64,000 bases of DNA, from contig NZ_JAFBBE010000004.1 in assembly GCF_016907015.1 (NCBI RefSeq), forward strand, positions 62,001 through 126,000, in the 5' to 3' direction. The notes under the pieces were generated by a model. It did no database searches, had not been told where the DNA came from, and saw only the letters and a program-made list of their open reading frames with translations. The position numbers and the translations under genes are program-made. Positions 35,896-45,290 of the stretch are shown in pieces (within the stretch, counting starts at the first letter, position 1; every line of letters starts with the position of its first letter). The DNA is from Oceanisphaera litoralis (GTDB taxonomy: Bacteria; Pseudomonadota; Gammaproteobacteria; Enterobacterales; Aeromonadaceae).

Positions 35896-36804
35896 ATGTG
35901 GTTTAAGAACCTGCAGATTTATCGTTTTACCCGCCCTTTCGATGTCACCCTTGAAGATCTGGAAAAGCAGCTTGAAGCCCTGCCCTTCAGCCCCTGCGGC
36001 AGTCAGGAGCAGGCCAAAGTCGGCTGGATATCGCCGCTGGGCAAACAGGGCCATGCCCTGACCCACAGCGCCGACGACCAGATCCTGATATGCGCCAAGA
36101 AAGAAGAAAAGATGCTGCCCGGCTCTGTGGTCAACGACATGGTGGCCGAAAAGGTGGAAGCGCTGGAAATCGAACAGGGTCGCGCGCTGAAGAAAAAAGA
36201 AAAAGAATCAATAAAAGAAGAGATCATCGTCACCCTGCTGCCCCGAGCCTTCAGCCGTTTTCAGCAGACCTATGCCTGGATCAATCCCAAGGCAGGCTTT
36301 ATCGCCGTGGATGCCAGCTCCGCCAAACGGGCCGAAGATCTGCTGGCGCTGTTGCGCAAGAGCATCGGCTCGCTGCCGGTGGTCCCCCTGGCCATGACCA
36401 CACCACCCGAGCTGACCCTGACCGACTGGCTGAAAGAAGGCGCCGCCCCGGCCGGCTTTGCGCTGGAAGACGAAGCCGAGCTGCGCTCTGCCCTCGAACA
36501 CGGCGGCATTATTCGTGCCAAGCAGCAGGATTTGCTCAGTGAAGAAATCAAGGTCCACCTGGAAGCCGACAAGCTGGTCACCAAGCTGGCGCTGAACTGG
36601 GCCGACACCATCAGCTTCGTGCTGAGTGACGACATGAGCGTCAAGCGCCTGAAGTTTTCCGAAGAGCTGCGCGAGCAGAATGACGACGTCACCAGCGAAG
36701 ACGTGGCTGCCCGCTTCGACGCCGACTTCGCCCTGGTCACCGGCGAACTGTCACGCTTTATCCCCGACTTGATCGACGCCCTCGGCGGCGAAGAAAACCG
36801 GTAA
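35896..36804 (+). CDS. rdgC: Recombination-associated protein RdgC
   Basis: 302 residues (E. coli 303), starting MWFKNLQIYRFTRPF. RdgC forms a ring-shaped dimer on double-stranded DNA and limits RecA-dependent recombination. Conserved stretches include FSPCGSQEQAKVGWISPLG, and RILPR-like LLPRAFSRFQQTYAWI. The ATG at 35896 has GAGG five bases upstream, so the frame from 35863 is not used. It is monocistronic, with a strong terminator 55 bp after the stop. Confidence 0.95.
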   Translation: MWFKNLQIYRFTRPFDVTLEDLEKQLEALPFSPCGSQEQAKVGWISPLGKQGHALTHSADDQILICAKKEEKMLPGSVVNDMVAEKVEALEIEQGRALKKKEKESIKEEIIVTLLPRAFSRFQQTYAWINPKAGFIAVDASSAKRAEDLLALLRKSIGSLPVVPLAMTTPPELTLTDWLKEGAAPAGFALEDEAELRSALEHGGIIRAKQQDLLSEEIKVHLEADKLVTKLALNWADTISFVLSDDMSVKRLKFSEELREQNDDVTSEDVAARFDADFALVTGELSRFIPDLIDALGGEENR

Positions 36805-36859
36805 CAGACAGCTGGAAACCGTAAGCTTTAAGCTGTAAGTTAAAAGCCAACCATAAAAA

Positions 36860-36897
36860 ACCGGCGCCAGGATTAATCCGGGCGCCGGTTTTGTTTT
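36860..36897 (+). terminator. Rho-independent terminator after rdgC
   Basis: The stem ACCGGCGCC / GGCGCCGGT with a 12-base loop is followed by TTTGTTTT. Confidence 0.85.
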
Positions 36898-36940
36898 AGC
36901 TGACCGCTTAAGTAATGCTGCATAACAGCTGTGGCTCTGT

Positions 36941-37050
36941 CGTCATTCCCGCGAAGGCGGGAATCCAGGACTTGTGGCGCAGAACGGTCAGGCTGCTGGT
37001 TGCCTGCAAAGGCACTGGACCCCCGCCTTCGCGAGGGTGACGATAAAGGC
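36941..37050. repeat. REP-like palindromic repeat, copy 2 (two arms around a 50-bp spacer)
   Basis: The left arm CGTCATTCCCGCGAAGGCGG and the right arm (37016-37050, an inverted copy of 30570-30604) flank a 50-bp spacer. It fills most of the gap between the convergent rdgC and nadA genes. Nothing else is seen there except the rdgC terminator. Confidence 0.9.
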
Positions 37051-37116
37051 AAATCAGCGCCAGAATCCATATCGGTTACAGGGTGTTGCTTATCGCATAC
37101 GGCTTAAAGCTTTCTT

Positions 37117-38181
37117 TTAAGCGTTTCCCTTCACCTTCAGCTTCAGCTCGGCGGCGAAATTCAGCATCCGGTTCAGGGGGATCATCGCCTTGATGCGGGT
37201 CTCTTCATCCACCTGTATCTCGTGGGTCTTGCCGCCATCACGCAGCGCATCGCGAATGGCCACCAGGCCATTCATCGCCATCCAGGGGCAATGGGCACAG
37301 CTGCGACAGGTGGCACCATTGCCGCCGGTCGGTGCTTCGACCATTTCCTTGTCCGGGCAGGCCTGCTGCATCTTGTAGAAGATGCCCTTGTCGGTGGCCA
37401 CTATCAGCTTTTGTTGCGGCAGCGTCTGCGCCGCCTTGATCAGCTGACTGGTAGAGCCGACCGCATCGGCCAGTTCAATCACAGAAGCCGGTGATTCCGG
37501 ATGCACCAGCACGGCCGCATCCGGGTTCTGTGCCTTCAGCTCTTTCAGCGCCTTGGCGCGAAACTCGTCGTGCACTATGCAGGCCGCCTGCCAGCGCAAC
37601 ATTTTGGCGCCGGTCTGCTTCTCGATATAGGCCCCCAGATGTCTGTCCGGGGCCCAGATGATCTTGTGCCCTTCGCTGTCCAGGTGCTCGACGATTTCCA
37701 GCGCTATGCTGGAGGTCACCACCCAGTCGGCTCGGGCCTTGACCGCGGCCGAGGTATTGGCGTACACCACCACTGTGTGATCCGGATGCGCATCACAGAA
37801 GGCGGTGAACTCGTCGGCAGGACAACCCAGGTCGAGTGAACATTCGGCTTCCAGCGTGGGCATCAGCACGGTTTTTTCCGGGCTCAGTATCTTCGAGGTT
37901 TCCCCCATGAAGCGCACGCCGGCCACGATCAGGGTGTCGGCCTGATGCTCTTTGCCAAAGCGCGCCATTTCCAGCGAGTCGGACACACAGCCACCGGTTT
38001 CCTCGGCCAGGGCCTGGATCTCGGGGTCGGTATAATAATGGGCCACCAGCACGGCGTTTCTGGCCTTGAGCAAGGCCTTGATTTCATCTTTCAGCGCCTG
38101 CTGCTGATCAATCGTCAGCGGAGCCGGCTTGGCGGGAAAGGGGTAGTCAAACTCGAAAATATCGACAGCTTCAGTCATCAC
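37117..38181 (-). CDS. nadA: Quinolinate synthase A
   Basis: 354 residues. It condenses iminoaspartate with dihydroxyacetone phosphate to quinolinate in NAD synthesis, with a [4Fe-4S] cluster. Visible motifs: [17 protein letters not shown], the cluster Cys region ECSLDLGCP, and the C-terminal [16 protein letters not shown]. The start is one of two adjacent ATG codons at 38181/38178. It follows the Lys/Val tRNA array on the same strand, as in E. coli where the tRNA cluster lies between cpoB and nadA. Confidence 0.96.
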   Translation of the reverse strand: MMTEAVDIFEFDYPFPAKPAPLTIDQQQALKDEIKALLKARNAVLVAHYYTDPEIQALAEETGGCVSDSLEMARFGKEHQADTLIVAGVRFMGETSKILSPEKTVLMPTLEAECSLDLGCPADEFTAFCDAHPDHTVVVYANTSAAVKARADWVVTSSIALEIVEHLDSEGHKIIWAPDRHLGAYIEKQTGAKMLRWQAACIVHDEFRAKALKELKAQNPDAAVLVHPESPASVIELADAVGSTSQLIKAAQTLPQQKLIVATDKGIFYKMQQACPDKEMVEAPTGGNGATCRSCAHCPWMAMNGLVAIRDALRDGGKTHEIQVDEETRIKAMIPLNRMLNFAAELKLKVKGNA

Positions 38182-38320
38182 CTGGTTCCAGTTGTTCCAT
38201 CCGAAGATCTACAATGGCAGCCATTATACCGTTACAGCGACGTTAAACCCAAGTCGGGTAAGGAATTAGCAGTGAATAGATAGGAATAACAGCAATAAGA
38301 AGAAGGAGATAACAAGAAGA

Positions 38321-38396
38321 TGGTGGGTCGTGCGGGATTCGAACCTGCGACCAATTGATTAAAAGTCAACTGCTCTACCAACTGAGCTAACGACCC
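38321..38396 (-). tRNA. tRNA-Lys (TTT), array gene 11
   Basis: 76 bases with encoded CCA; anticodon loop CTTTTAA. Sequence as in E. coli lysT as far as I recall. It is last in transcription order, and no clear terminator follows it. Confidence 0.98.
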
Positions 38397-38431
38397 GACA
38401 GTTCGGTTTCTGAAGTGCGGTATAAAAAATA

Positions 38432-38507
38432 TGGTGGGTGATACTGGGCTCGAACCAGTGACCCCCTCCTTGTAAGGGAGGTGCTCTCCCAGCTGAGCTA
38501 ATCACCC
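38432..38507 (-). tRNA. tRNA-Val (TAC), array gene 10
   Basis: 76 bases with encoded CCA; anticodon loop CTTACAA; acceptor stem GGGTGAT. Confidence 0.98.
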
Positions 38508-38550
38508 TGGGACTTGCTACTAGGTTTACTACTACGTTTACTACTAAAAG

Positions 38551-38626
38551 TGGTGGGTCGTGCGGGATTCGAACCTGCGACCAATTGATTAAAAGTCAAC
38601 TGCTCTACCAACTGAGCTAACGACCC
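38551..38626 (-). tRNA. tRNA-Lys (TTT), array gene 9
   Basis: Identical to the other four Lys genes of the array, including CCA. Confidence 0.98.
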
Positions 38627-38668
38627 GAATATTTCGGTACTGCCTACTACAAAATTTTTACTGCAATA

Positions 38669-38744
38669 TGGTGGGTGATACTGGGCTCGAACCAGTGACC
38701 CCCTCCTTGTAAGGGAGGTGCTCTCCCAGCTGAGCTAATCACCC
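38669..38744 (-). tRNA. tRNA-Val (TAC), array gene 8
   Basis: Identical to the GGGTGAT-type Val gene at 38432-38507. Confidence 0.98.
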
Positions 38745-38769
38745 CGGGACTTGCTTTTACTACTAAAGA

Positions 38770-38845
38770 TGGTGGGTCGTGCGGGATTCGAACCTGCGAC
38801 CAATTGATTAAAAGTCAACTGCTCTACCAACTGAGCTAACGACCC
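38770..38845 (-). tRNA. tRNA-Lys (TTT), array gene 7
   Basis: Identical to the other Lys genes of the array. Confidence 0.98.
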
Positions 38846-38878
38846 GAATTCTCGGCACTGCTACTTTTTACTTCAATA

Positions 38879-38954
38879 TGGTGGGTGATACTGGGCTCGA
38901 ACCAGTGACCCCCTCCTTGTAAGGGAGGTGCTCTCCCAGCTGAGCTAATCACCC
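38879..38954 (-). tRNA. tRNA-Val (TAC), array gene 6
   Basis: GGGTGAT-type Val gene, identical to 38432-38507. Confidence 0.98.
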
Positions 38955-38974
38955 TGGGACTTTCTATTCAAATC

Positions 38975-39050
38975 TGGTGGGCGCTACTGGGCTCGAACCA
39001 GTGACCCCCTCCTTGTAAGGGAGGTGCTCTCCCAGCTGAGCTAAGCGCCC
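38975..39050 (-). tRNA. tRNA-Val (TAC), acceptor-stem variant, array gene 5
   Basis: The body and anticodon match the other Val genes, but the acceptor stem is GGGCGCT paired with AGCGCCC, a compensated change at three base pairs of the stem. Confidence 0.98.
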
Positions 39051-39081
39051 TGGGAACTACTACTAGTTTTACCACTGAAGA

Positions 39082-39157
39082 TGGTGGGTCGTGCGGGATT
39101 CGAACCTGCGACCAATTGATTAAAAGTCAACTGCTCTACCAACTGAGCTAACGACCC
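39082..39157 (-). tRNA. tRNA-Lys (TTT), array gene 4
   Basis: Identical to the other Lys genes of the array. Confidence 0.98.
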
Positions 39158-39184
39158 GAATATCTCGGTACTGCTACTGCAATA

Positions 39185-39260
39185 TGGTGGGTGATACTGG
39201 GCTCGAACCAGTGACCCCCTCCTTGTAAGGGAGGTGCTCTCCCAGCTGAGCTAATCACCC
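39185..39260 (-). tRNA. tRNA-Val (TAC), array gene 3
   Basis: GGGTGAT-type Val gene, identical to 38432-38507. Confidence 0.98.
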
Positions 39261-39324
39261 TGGGAACTGCTATTTCCGTTTACCGACACCAGACAGTAAC
39301 GTCGACTATCAATAAACCATTAAC

Positions 39325-39400
39325 TGGTGGGCGCTACTGGGCTCGAACCAGTGACCCCCTCCTTGTAAGGGAGGTGCTCTCCCAGCTGAGCTAAGCGCCC
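39325..39400 (-). tRNA. tRNA-Val (TAC), acceptor-stem variant, array gene 2
   Basis: The same GGGCGCT variant as 38975-39050. Confidence 0.98.
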
Positions 39401-39429
39401 TGGGACTTTCCACTACTTTAGTGCTAAAG

Positions 39430-39505
39430 TGGTGGGTCGTGCGGGATTCGAACCTGCGACCAATTGATTAAAAGTCAACTGCTCTACCAACTGAGCTAAC
39501 GACCC
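39430..39505 (-). tRNA. tRNA-Lys (TTT), array gene 1
   Basis: First gene of the array in transcription order, about 35 bases after the presumed start site. Identical to the other Lys genes. Confidence 0.98.
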
Positions 39506-39545
39506 ATTCAGCGGGGTGGCTAAAGCACCCTGCCAACGGCGGCCT

Positions 39546-39573
39546 ATAATACGGATTTAATTTTATGGCGCAA
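39546..39573 (-). promoter_or_regulatory. Promoter of the Lys/Val tRNA array
   Basis: On the minus strand TTGCGC (39568-39573), a 16-base spacer and TATTAT (39546-39551) precede the GC-rich discriminator AGGCCGCC, as in stringently controlled stable RNA promoters. Confidence 0.7.
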
Positions 39574-39650
39574 CCGCTAAATCATCATTTTATGCTGCTT
39601 GATTAAGGAACAAGCGACTCTCTCAAAAAATCGCCAGGTCAGGCCCCGAT

Positions 39651-40412
39651 TCAGAGGCCGTTAAGGTTTTCCTGAGCCAGCCGCGCCGCGCCGGTATCAG
39701 CATACTCCTGCAAGACCCGATCAAAGTACTGCCTTGCCTGCTCCTTGTCACCCTGCTCTTTGGCAATCATGCCCAGCTTGAGCAGCGAATCTGCGCGCTT
39801 GTTGGAGTCCTGATAGGCTTCCACCACACGAGTAAACTGGGCCTTGGCCTGGTCAAATCGCTTCTGGGTGAACAACAGCTGCCCCAGCCAGTAATGGGCA
39901 TTGGGTACATAACCGGATTGCGGATACTGGGTGATAAAGCGGGCAAAGGCGGGAATGGCAGCATCATAGTCTTTGTCCTGCAGGACCAGATTGACGGCAT
40001 TATCGTAGGCCGCCTGCTCGTCGCCGCTGGCCGGTGTGGCCGGCGCCTTGCCTTGTCGGGCCCGGGACTCTTGTGCGCCGCCGGACGGCGTCGCTGCCGA
40101 GGCCGACTGCCCGGGCGTTTCGGCCGCATCCTGCTGAGCCATCAGCAGGGCTCGCTGGCGTTCTATCACCTGCTCCAGACGATAACTCTGCTCTTCCAGC
40201 AAGCCGCGCAGTTCACTCACCTCCTGCTGCATGGCATTTAACTGCCGCTGCTGATCGATTTGGGCCTGGCTTCTGGCGCTGAAGGCCCTTTCCAGCTCAG
40301 CCAGGCGATCATTGACGGAACCGCTGCTACCCACACTGCTCACCGGTGCCTGTGCCCAGCCTGATGTGGATAAAACAGCGGCCATCGAAATGGCCGCTAA
40401 TTTACATTTCAT
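39651..40412 (-). CDS. cpoB: Cell division coordinator CpoB (YbgF)
   Basis: 253 residues. A signal peptide (cleaved about after GWA) is followed by a coiled coil (about 35-95, VNDRLAELERAF and RLEQVIERQRALL), a Ser/Ala/Pro linker, and three TPR repeats (about 130-250, e.g. YDNAVNLVLQDKDYDAAIPAF). CpoB links outer membrane constriction by Tol-Pal with PBP1B peptidoglycan synthesis at the division site. It is last of the tol-pal genes, 16 bp after pal, with the tRNA array following on the same strand. Confidence 0.95.
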   Translation of the reverse strand: MKCKLAAISMAAVLSTSGWAQAPVSSVGSSGSVNDRLAELERAFSARSQAQIDQQRQLNAMQQEVSELRGLLEEQSYRLEQVIERQRALLMAQQDAAETPGQSASAATPSGGAQESRARQGKAPATPASGDEQAAYDNAVNLVLQDKDYDAAIPAFARFITQYPQSGYVPNAHYWLGQLLFTQKRFDQAKAQFTRVVEAYQDSNKRADSLLKLGMIAKEQGDKEQARQYFDRVLQEYADTGAARLAQENLNGL

Positions 40413-40428
40413 AACGTCGGATTAAACC

Positions 40429-40950
40429 TTAGTAGACCAGAACCGCACGGCGGTTCTTGGAAAAGGCAGCCTCGGTGTGTGACGTATCAGCCGGCTTCTC
40501 TTCACCGTAGCTGACGATGGCCAACTGTGCACCGCTCACACCCAGACTCTGCAGGTAGCTGGTCACGGCCTTGGCACGACGCTCACCCAGCGCGATGTTG
40601 TACTCGGGCGTGCCACGCTCATCCGCATGACCTTCAACCAGAATGCTGACAGACGGGTTGGAACGCAGGAAGTTGGCATGCGCTTCCAGTACCTGGGCGT
40701 AATGACCGGTCACTTCATCCTGATCGAACTCGAAGAAAATCACGTTTTCGCGACGCAGCGCTTCGTACTGCTGACGCATCTGCTCTTCGGCTGACAGGGC
40801 ACCACCCGCACCACCCGTCTGAACGCCGCCATTCTGATAACTGCCGTCGGTACCGGTCATGGCATCAGAGTCGGTGGTAGAGCTACATGCAGCCAGGGTC
40901 AACATAGGAAGAGCAACGGCCAGACTCTGAAGCAGTTTTTTCATTTGCAT
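40429..40950 (-). CDS. pal: Peptidoglycan-associated lipoprotein Pal
   Basis: 173 residues, with a lipoprotein signal and lipobox LAAC (Cys22). A Gly/Ser/Thr-rich linker is followed by an OmpA-type peptidoglycan-binding domain (about 65-173); [20 protein letters not shown] is the signature. It anchors the outer membrane to peptidoglycan and is bound by TolB. The start at 40950 has AAGGA seven bases upstream; an ATG two codons in is also possible. It lies 26 bp after tolB. Confidence 0.97.
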   Translation of the reverse strand: MQMKKLLQSLAVALPMLTLAACSSTTDSDAMTGTDGSYQNGGVQTGGAGGALSAEEQMRQQYEALRRENVIFFEFDQDEVTGHYAQVLEAHANFLRSNPSVSILVEGHADERGTPEYNIALGERRAKAVTSYLQSLGVSGAQLAIVSYGEEKPADTSHTEAAFSKNRRAVLVY

Positions 40951-40976
40951 TGTATTTCCTTAGCAATGACATTGGA

Positions 40977-42275
40977 TCAATTGAGATATGGTGACCATGC
41001 CGGTGCACGAACATCACCACTTCGTGCGGGCAGCCTGGCCTTAAAACGACCATCCATAGACACCAAAGACAGCACCTGGCGCCCCTGATAGGTGGTACTA
41101 TAGATGATCATAGTGCCGTTAGGAGCCGGGCTTGGCGATTCATCCAGCTGGGTTTCTGTTAACACCTGCAGTTGACCTCCATCCAGTTCCTGACGAGCAA
41201 TTCGGTATTGTCCCTGTGAACGACTGACCAGCACCAGGCTGTTGCCATCATTAGTCACACGGGGACCTAAATTAGTATCACCCTGAAAGGTGACACGACG
41301 CGTATCACCGGAACTCAGGTCGGCCCGATACACCTGGGGACGCCCACCCCGCTCGGACACAAAATAAATGGCCTTGCCGTCTGCCGCCCAGGTGGGTTCG
41401 GTATCGATGGTGCGATTATTGGTCACCCGGCTCAGTTGCCGACTGGACAGGTTGAGCACATAGATTTCCGGCTGGCCGTCACGGGACAGCACCAGCGCCA
41501 GCTTGCTGCCATCCGGCGACCACTGGGGCGCACCGTTGATACCCGGTTGGGAGCTGACCACCTGACGCTGCTGGCTGTAAATGTCCTGCACCACGATTTC
41601 GGCTTTCTTGTTCTCGAACGACACATAAGCCAGCTTGCGCCCGTCCGGCGACCAGGCCGGTGACATCAGCGGTTCACGCGAACGCAGCAATACCTGCTCG
41701 TTGAAACCATCGTAATCGGCAATCATCAGCTGAAACGGAAACTGGGCTCCGTGTTGCACGTTCACATAGGCGAGACGGGTCAGAAAGGCCCCCTTGATGC
41801 CGGTCAGCTGTTCAAACACGATATCGGCAACCCGATGCGCATACTGGCGCAGCTGGGCCGCAGGGACGGTGGCACTACGGCTTTCCAGCAGTTGTGCGCC
41901 GTTGCGTCCCAGCACATCGGCCAGTTCGAAGCTGACACGATACTGGTTACCACCGGCGGGCTCGATGGAGCCTACCAGTACCGCCTCGACCTGGTGCGGA
42001 CTCCACAGGGTTGCATTCAGCTCGGAAGCGCTGGCCACCTGCTGGGGCAGGCGATTGCGATCCAATGGCCGGAACATGCCGCTGTTGCGCAAATCGTTGC
42101 CAATCACCTCGGCCACATCCTGAGGCACGGCACCGCCGCCGGTCCATTTGAAGGGCACCACCGCCACCGGGCGGGCGCTATCAATGCCACCGGTAATCAC
42201 GATATCCAGCGCCGCCTGTGCCCGACCTGCAAGCAGGATCAGCGGCAACCATAACCATATCCATCGTTTTGTCAT
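40977..42275 (-). CDS. tolB: TolB, periplasmic beta-propeller of the Tol-Pal system
   Basis: 432 residues from [17 protein letters not shown], a signal peptide cut after AQA. The N-terminal domain (about 22-160) is followed by a six-bladed propeller with repeats such as [32 protein letters not shown] and [16 protein letters not shown]. The propeller binds Pal and the N-terminus binds TolA. The ATG at 42275 lies two bases after the tolA stop; the open frame further upstream overlaps tolA and is not used. Confidence 0.97.
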   Translation of the reverse strand: MTKRWIWLWLPLILLAGRAQAALDIVITGGIDSARPVAVVPFKWTGGGAVPQDVAEVIGNDLRNSGMFRPLDRNRLPQQVASASELNATLWSPHQVEAVLVGSIEPAGGNQYRVSFELADVLGRNGAQLLESRSATVPAAQLRQYAHRVADIVFEQLTGIKGAFLTRLAYVNVQHGAQFPFQLMIADYDGFNEQVLLRSREPLMSPAWSPDGRKLAYVSFENKKAEIVVQDIYSQQRQVVSSQPGINGAPQWSPDGSKLALVLSRDGQPEIYVLNLSSRQLSRVTNNRTIDTEPTWAADGKAIYFVSERGGRPQVYRADLSSGDTRRVTFQGDTNLGPRVTNDGNSLVLVSRSQGQYRIARQELDGGQLQVLTETQLDESPSPAPNGTMIIYSTTYQGRQVLSLVSMDGRFKARLPARSGDVRAPAWSPYLN

Positions 42276-42277
42276 CT

Positions 42278-43402
42278 CTAGAGCCTCGGTATCAGCGTCA
42301 GATTCAGATTTTGTAATTGCTTGTTCACCTCGGGATCCTTCGGCATCGGCAGGGTGCCTGTCTTGCGAATCGCCAACTCGGCCGAACGGCACACCTCCGA
42401 GTCCCCCTGGCCGTTGCCTATCTTCAGGATCAAACCGTCGGCGGCCACCCTGATATTGATGCGGCACTGCTTTCCTACCATGGTAGGCCCCACCAGCCAG
42501 TTACGCTGAATAGCAGCGACAATCATGCCGGTATAGCGGTCTACCTCGGCGGCCGATGCCGGCCTGGAAGCGCCACCGGCGTCGGCCCCCATCAGGGCCT
42601 CCAGATCTTTCAGCGCCTGCTCGGCTTCGGCCTGCTTCTTCGCCTCTGCCGCCTTGGCTTCGGCCTGCTTCTTCGCCTCCGCCGCCTTGACTTCGGCCTG
42701 CTTCTTCGCTTCCGCCGCCTTCCGGGCCGCCTCCGCTTCGGCCTGCTGCTTGGCCTCCGCCGCCTTGCGGGCGGCTTCCGCTTCGGCCTGCTGCTTCGCT
42801 TCCGCCGCCTTGCGGGCGGCTTCCGCTTCGGCCTGCTGCTTCGCCTCCGCCGCCTTGCGGGCGGCTTCCGCTTTGGCCTGCTTCTTCGCTTCCGCCGCCT
42901 TGCGGGCGGCTTCCGCTTCGGCCTGCTTCTTCGCCTCCGCCGCCTTGCGGGCGGCTTCCGCTTCGGCCTGCTTCTTCGCCTCCGCCGCCTTGCGGGCCGC
43001 CTCCGCCTTGCGCTCTTGTTCTATAACCTGTTGCCGTTCCTGTTCGGCTTTGGCCTGCTGAGCGGCCAATGCCTGCTGTTGCTCGGCCAGGCGCTCGGCC
43101 TCCCTGGCCGCCTGCTGCTGCTCGGCCAGGCGCTCGGCCTCTTGGGCTGCTTTCTGCTCTGCCTCGGCGCTGGCCTGCTCCGCCGCTCTCGCTCGTTCCT
43201 GCTGCGCCTGCATCTCGGCCAGACGCTCGGCCTGGGCCGACACCATGCCATCATCGATCATGGTCGCTTCGATGATGGACACCGACTGAGCAGGCCGCTT
43301 GGGCGCACTAAAATCGATGCCGACCAGCAAGATCACGCCGAGCAGCAGATGTAACGCCAGCGAAATCAATAGGGGTTTGCGAATACCGCCTTGCTCCGTC
43401 AT
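42278..43402 (-). CDS. tolA: TolA, inner-membrane to outer-membrane linker
   Basis: 374 residues. One membrane helix (about 10-30) is followed by a long Ala/Lys/Glu/Gln-rich helical domain (about 50-265) and a globular C-terminal domain (about 275-374) that contacts TolB and Pal. The helical part contains about seven tandem copies of a 15-residue unit [15 protein letters not shown] with small changes (45 bp each in DNA, about 42.69-43.0 kb). Such arrays can change in length between strains. It lies seven bp after tolR. Confidence 0.95.
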   Translation of the reverse strand: MTEQGGIRKPLLISLALHLLLGVILLVGIDFSAPKRPAQSVSIIEATMIDDGMVSAQAERLAEMQAQQERARAAEQASAEAEQKAAQEAERLAEQQQAAREAERLAEQQQALAAQQAKAEQERQQVIEQERKAEAARKAAEAKKQAEAEAARKAAEAKKQAEAEAARKAAEAKKQAKAEAARKAAEAKQQAEAEAARKAAEAKQQAEAEAARKAAEAKQQAEAEAARKAAEAKKQAEVKAAEAKKQAEAKAAEAKKQAEAEQALKDLEALMGADAGGASRPASAAEVDRYTGMIVAAIQRNWLVGPTMVGKQCRINIRVAADGLILKIGNGQGDSEVCRSAELAIRKTGTLPMPKDPEVNKQLQNLNLTLIPRL

Positions 43403-43409
43403 GGGTTCG

Positions 43410-43835
43410 CTACTGCTCCGGTTGCGTCATCAGGCCAACGGTCGGCACCCCGGCCGCCTTCAGCGTGGCCATCAACTGGATCACGGCGTCATAACGCACG
43501 TTGGCATCCCCTTTCACCACCACCGGTGCCTTGGGGGTCGTTTTTAGCTGCGTCTGTACCATGGCTGCCAGTGCCAGCAAATCTACCGCCTCATCCCGGT
43601 TTTCGCCGATATCGAGGAAGTAACGCCCTTCGGCATCGACGGACGCCACCAGCGGCTTGTCGCTGTCTTCCGGCATCATTTCTGCCTCGGCCTGAGGCAG
43701 GTCCACCTTGACGCCCTGGGTGATCACCGGTGCGGTCGCCATGAAAATAATCAGCAGCACCAGCATCACATCGATATAAGGCACCACATTGATCTCGGCA
43801 ACGCGTTTACGACGTCTGCGTTGATAGCCGTGCAT
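43410..43835 (-). CDS. tolR: TolR, proton-channel subunit of Tol-Pal
   Basis: 141 residues of the ExbD/TolR family. The single membrane helix carries the functional Asp in VVPYIDVMLVLLIIF (about residue 22). The periplasmic part follows, with the conserved ending segment VPTVGLMTQP. With TolQ it converts the proton gradient into TolA movement. The ATG overlaps the last base of tolQ. Confidence 0.96.
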   Translation of the reverse strand: MHGYQRRRRKRVAEINVVPYIDVMLVLLIIFMATAPVITQGVKVDLPQAEAEMMPEDSDKPLVASVDAEGRYFLDIGENRDEAVDLLALAAMVQTQLKTTPKAPVVVKGDANVRYDAVIQLMATLKAAGVPTVGLMTQPEQ

Positions 43836-44515
43836 CAGTGGCCACCCGCCGCCACCTGGCGGTTGAGAATGGTGGAAAACTCATCCATGAAGTTGGCCAG
43901 ATGGTTTTCCTGCCGCTCGACCTGATAGCTGAACCGGTTAAAGGCAATCACCGCCGGAATGGCCGCAAACAGACCCAGTGCCGTGGCGATAAGGGCCTCG
44001 GCGATACCGGGCGCCACCATCGACAAGGTGGCCTGCTGTACTTCCGCCAGGGCGATAAAGGCATTCATGATGCCCCAGACGGTACCGAACAGTCCGATGT
44101 AGGGGCTGATGGAGCCGATGGTCGCCAGCATCGACAGATTGGTCTCCAGGCGGTCCACTTCCCGCGACAGCGCCACCCGCATGGTGCGATAGGTACCTTC
44201 GAGCATGCTCTCTTGCGAACGCCCCTGCTTTTGCAGCCGGACGAATTCCTTGAAGCCGGCGTAAAAAATCTGTTCCATGCCGGCCAGGTTGTCACGGCGG
44301 GCATTGCTCTCGTGATAGAGGCGGCTCAGATCGGCACCGGACCAGAATTTGTCTTCGAACTGCGCCGAGTCATTCTGAGCTGTGGTCAGTATTTTGCGCC
44401 GGTTGATGATCATCGCCCAGGACAGAATAGACATGCCCATCAGCAGCAGCATCACCAGCTTAACCAGCAGGCTGGCTTGTAAAAACAGACCTAAAAACGA
44501 TATTTCAGCGTGCAC
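43835..44515 (-). CDS. tolQ: TolQ, proton-channel subunit of Tol-Pal
   Basis: 226 residues of the ExbB/TolQ family with three membrane helices (about 10-35, 135-158, 170-195). The conserved segment [14 protein letters not shown] and the helix with [22 protein letters not shown] are present. It forms a pentamer around TolR. The start overlaps ybgC by 11 bases, and tolR overlaps its stop by one base, so ybgC-tolQ-tolR are tightly coupled. Confidence 0.97.
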   Translation of the reverse strand: MHAEISFLGLFLQASLLVKLVMLLLMGMSILSWAMIINRRKILTTAQNDSAQFEDKFWSGADLSRLYHESNARRDNLAGMEQIFYAGFKEFVRLQKQGRSQESMLEGTYRTMRVALSREVDRLETNLSMLATIGSISPYIGLFGTVWGIMNAFIALAEVQQATLSMVAPGIAEALIATALGLFAAIPAVIAFNRFSYQVERQENHLANFMDEFSTILNRQVAAGGH

Positions 44516-44918
44516 CTGACAATACTCCCATCAGCGGCTCAGGAATGGCAAAGGGTTTCATATGAGGAATTTTTACGCAAGCGATCTGCACCATTCCCCG
44601 AACCAGCGAAAGGCCGGCATCATCCAGAATTTCCTGTTCAAATACAATAGAGGCACGTTTCAGCTTTTTCACCGTCACGGTGACAGTTAATGCATCATTG
44701 AAACGCGCGGGCTTGAGCAGATCCAGTTCTACTCGTCGCACCACGAAGGCCACCCCCTGGTCGAGCAAACCGTCTTGCTCAATCCCCAGGCTGCGCAACC
44801 ATTCGGTACGTGCTCTTTCCATGAATTTCAGATAATTAGCGTTATAAACAATACCACCGGCATCGGTATCTTCGTAATAGATACGCACCGGCCAGTCAAA
44901 GCGTGTATCAGTCGTCAT
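44505..44918 (-). CDS. ybgC: Acyl-CoA thioesterase YbgC
   Basis: 137 residues of the hot-dog 4-hydroxybenzoyl-CoA thioesterase family. The [25 protein letters not shown] motif holds the catalytic Asp. I chose the start [12 protein letters not shown] at 44918 because it aligns with the known YbgC N-terminus; an ATG at 44930 is four codons upstream, and neither has a strong ribosome site. It leads the ybgC-tolQRAB-pal-cpoB operon, as in other gammaproteobacteria. Confidence 0.93.
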   Translation of the reverse strand: MTTDTRFDWPVRIYYEDTDAGGIVYNANYLKFMERARTEWLRSLGIEQDGLLDQGVAFVVRRVELDLLKPARFNDALTVTVTVKKLKRASIVFEQEILDDAGLSLVRGMVQIACVKIPHMKPFAIPEPLMGVLSGAR

Positions 44919-45020
44919 GCACTCAGCCATAGGGGCTTAAAAGATGCCGATACTATACCTGAGTCAAATTTAGGAAAGAAGAGAGTGCTCTTAAAGCACG
45001 ACAAGCGATGACAGGAAAAA

Positions 45021-45284
45021 GGGGTGAGGGGTGAGGGGTGAGGTACCAAATGATAACAGCTGCGCCGAACGGCCCCTCCCCTTTGGCTGCGGGGCCACAG
45101 GCACAGCGGCTGGGGATCGCCAGGGGGAGGCTGGGTGGGGGTGTCACTTTGGATCGAAGCACCGACACCGCAGAACATGCGAATATTCTGCCGTAACCCC
45201 TCCCCAGCCCTCCCCTTGCGTTGCACCCCGCTGTTATTCTGGCAATCCCGAGTCAAGGGGAGGGAGCGGATCGGCGCCCCTCAC
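45021..45284. repeat. MITE-like element, full copy A, between ybgC and ruvB
   Basis: The ends are inverted GTGAGG and CCTCAC motifs. The core (45045-45267) is 223 bp and matches the copy at 47028-47250 base for base over long stretches and in length. It is built of two ~75-bp units in inverted orientation: the unit at 45193-45267 and an inverted one at about 45060-45140. Each unit starts with CCCCTCCCC-type and ends with GGGGAGGG-type sequence. No ORF of note is inside. It fills the 372-bp gap between ybgC and ruvB. Confidence 0.85.
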
Positions 45285-45290
45285 GTTTTA

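Noticed and set aside
38321-39505. CRISPR-like array of regularly spaced ~76-bp repeats
   Set aside because: The repeats are complete tRNA-Lys and tRNA-Val genes with encoded CCA. Spacers vary from 20 to 64 bp and no cas genes are present.
44919-45290. A gene between ybgC and ruvB (several open frames of 70-110 codons)
   Set aside because: The frames lie in the MITE-like element and recur with different translations at copy B. There is no ribosome site or conserved product.
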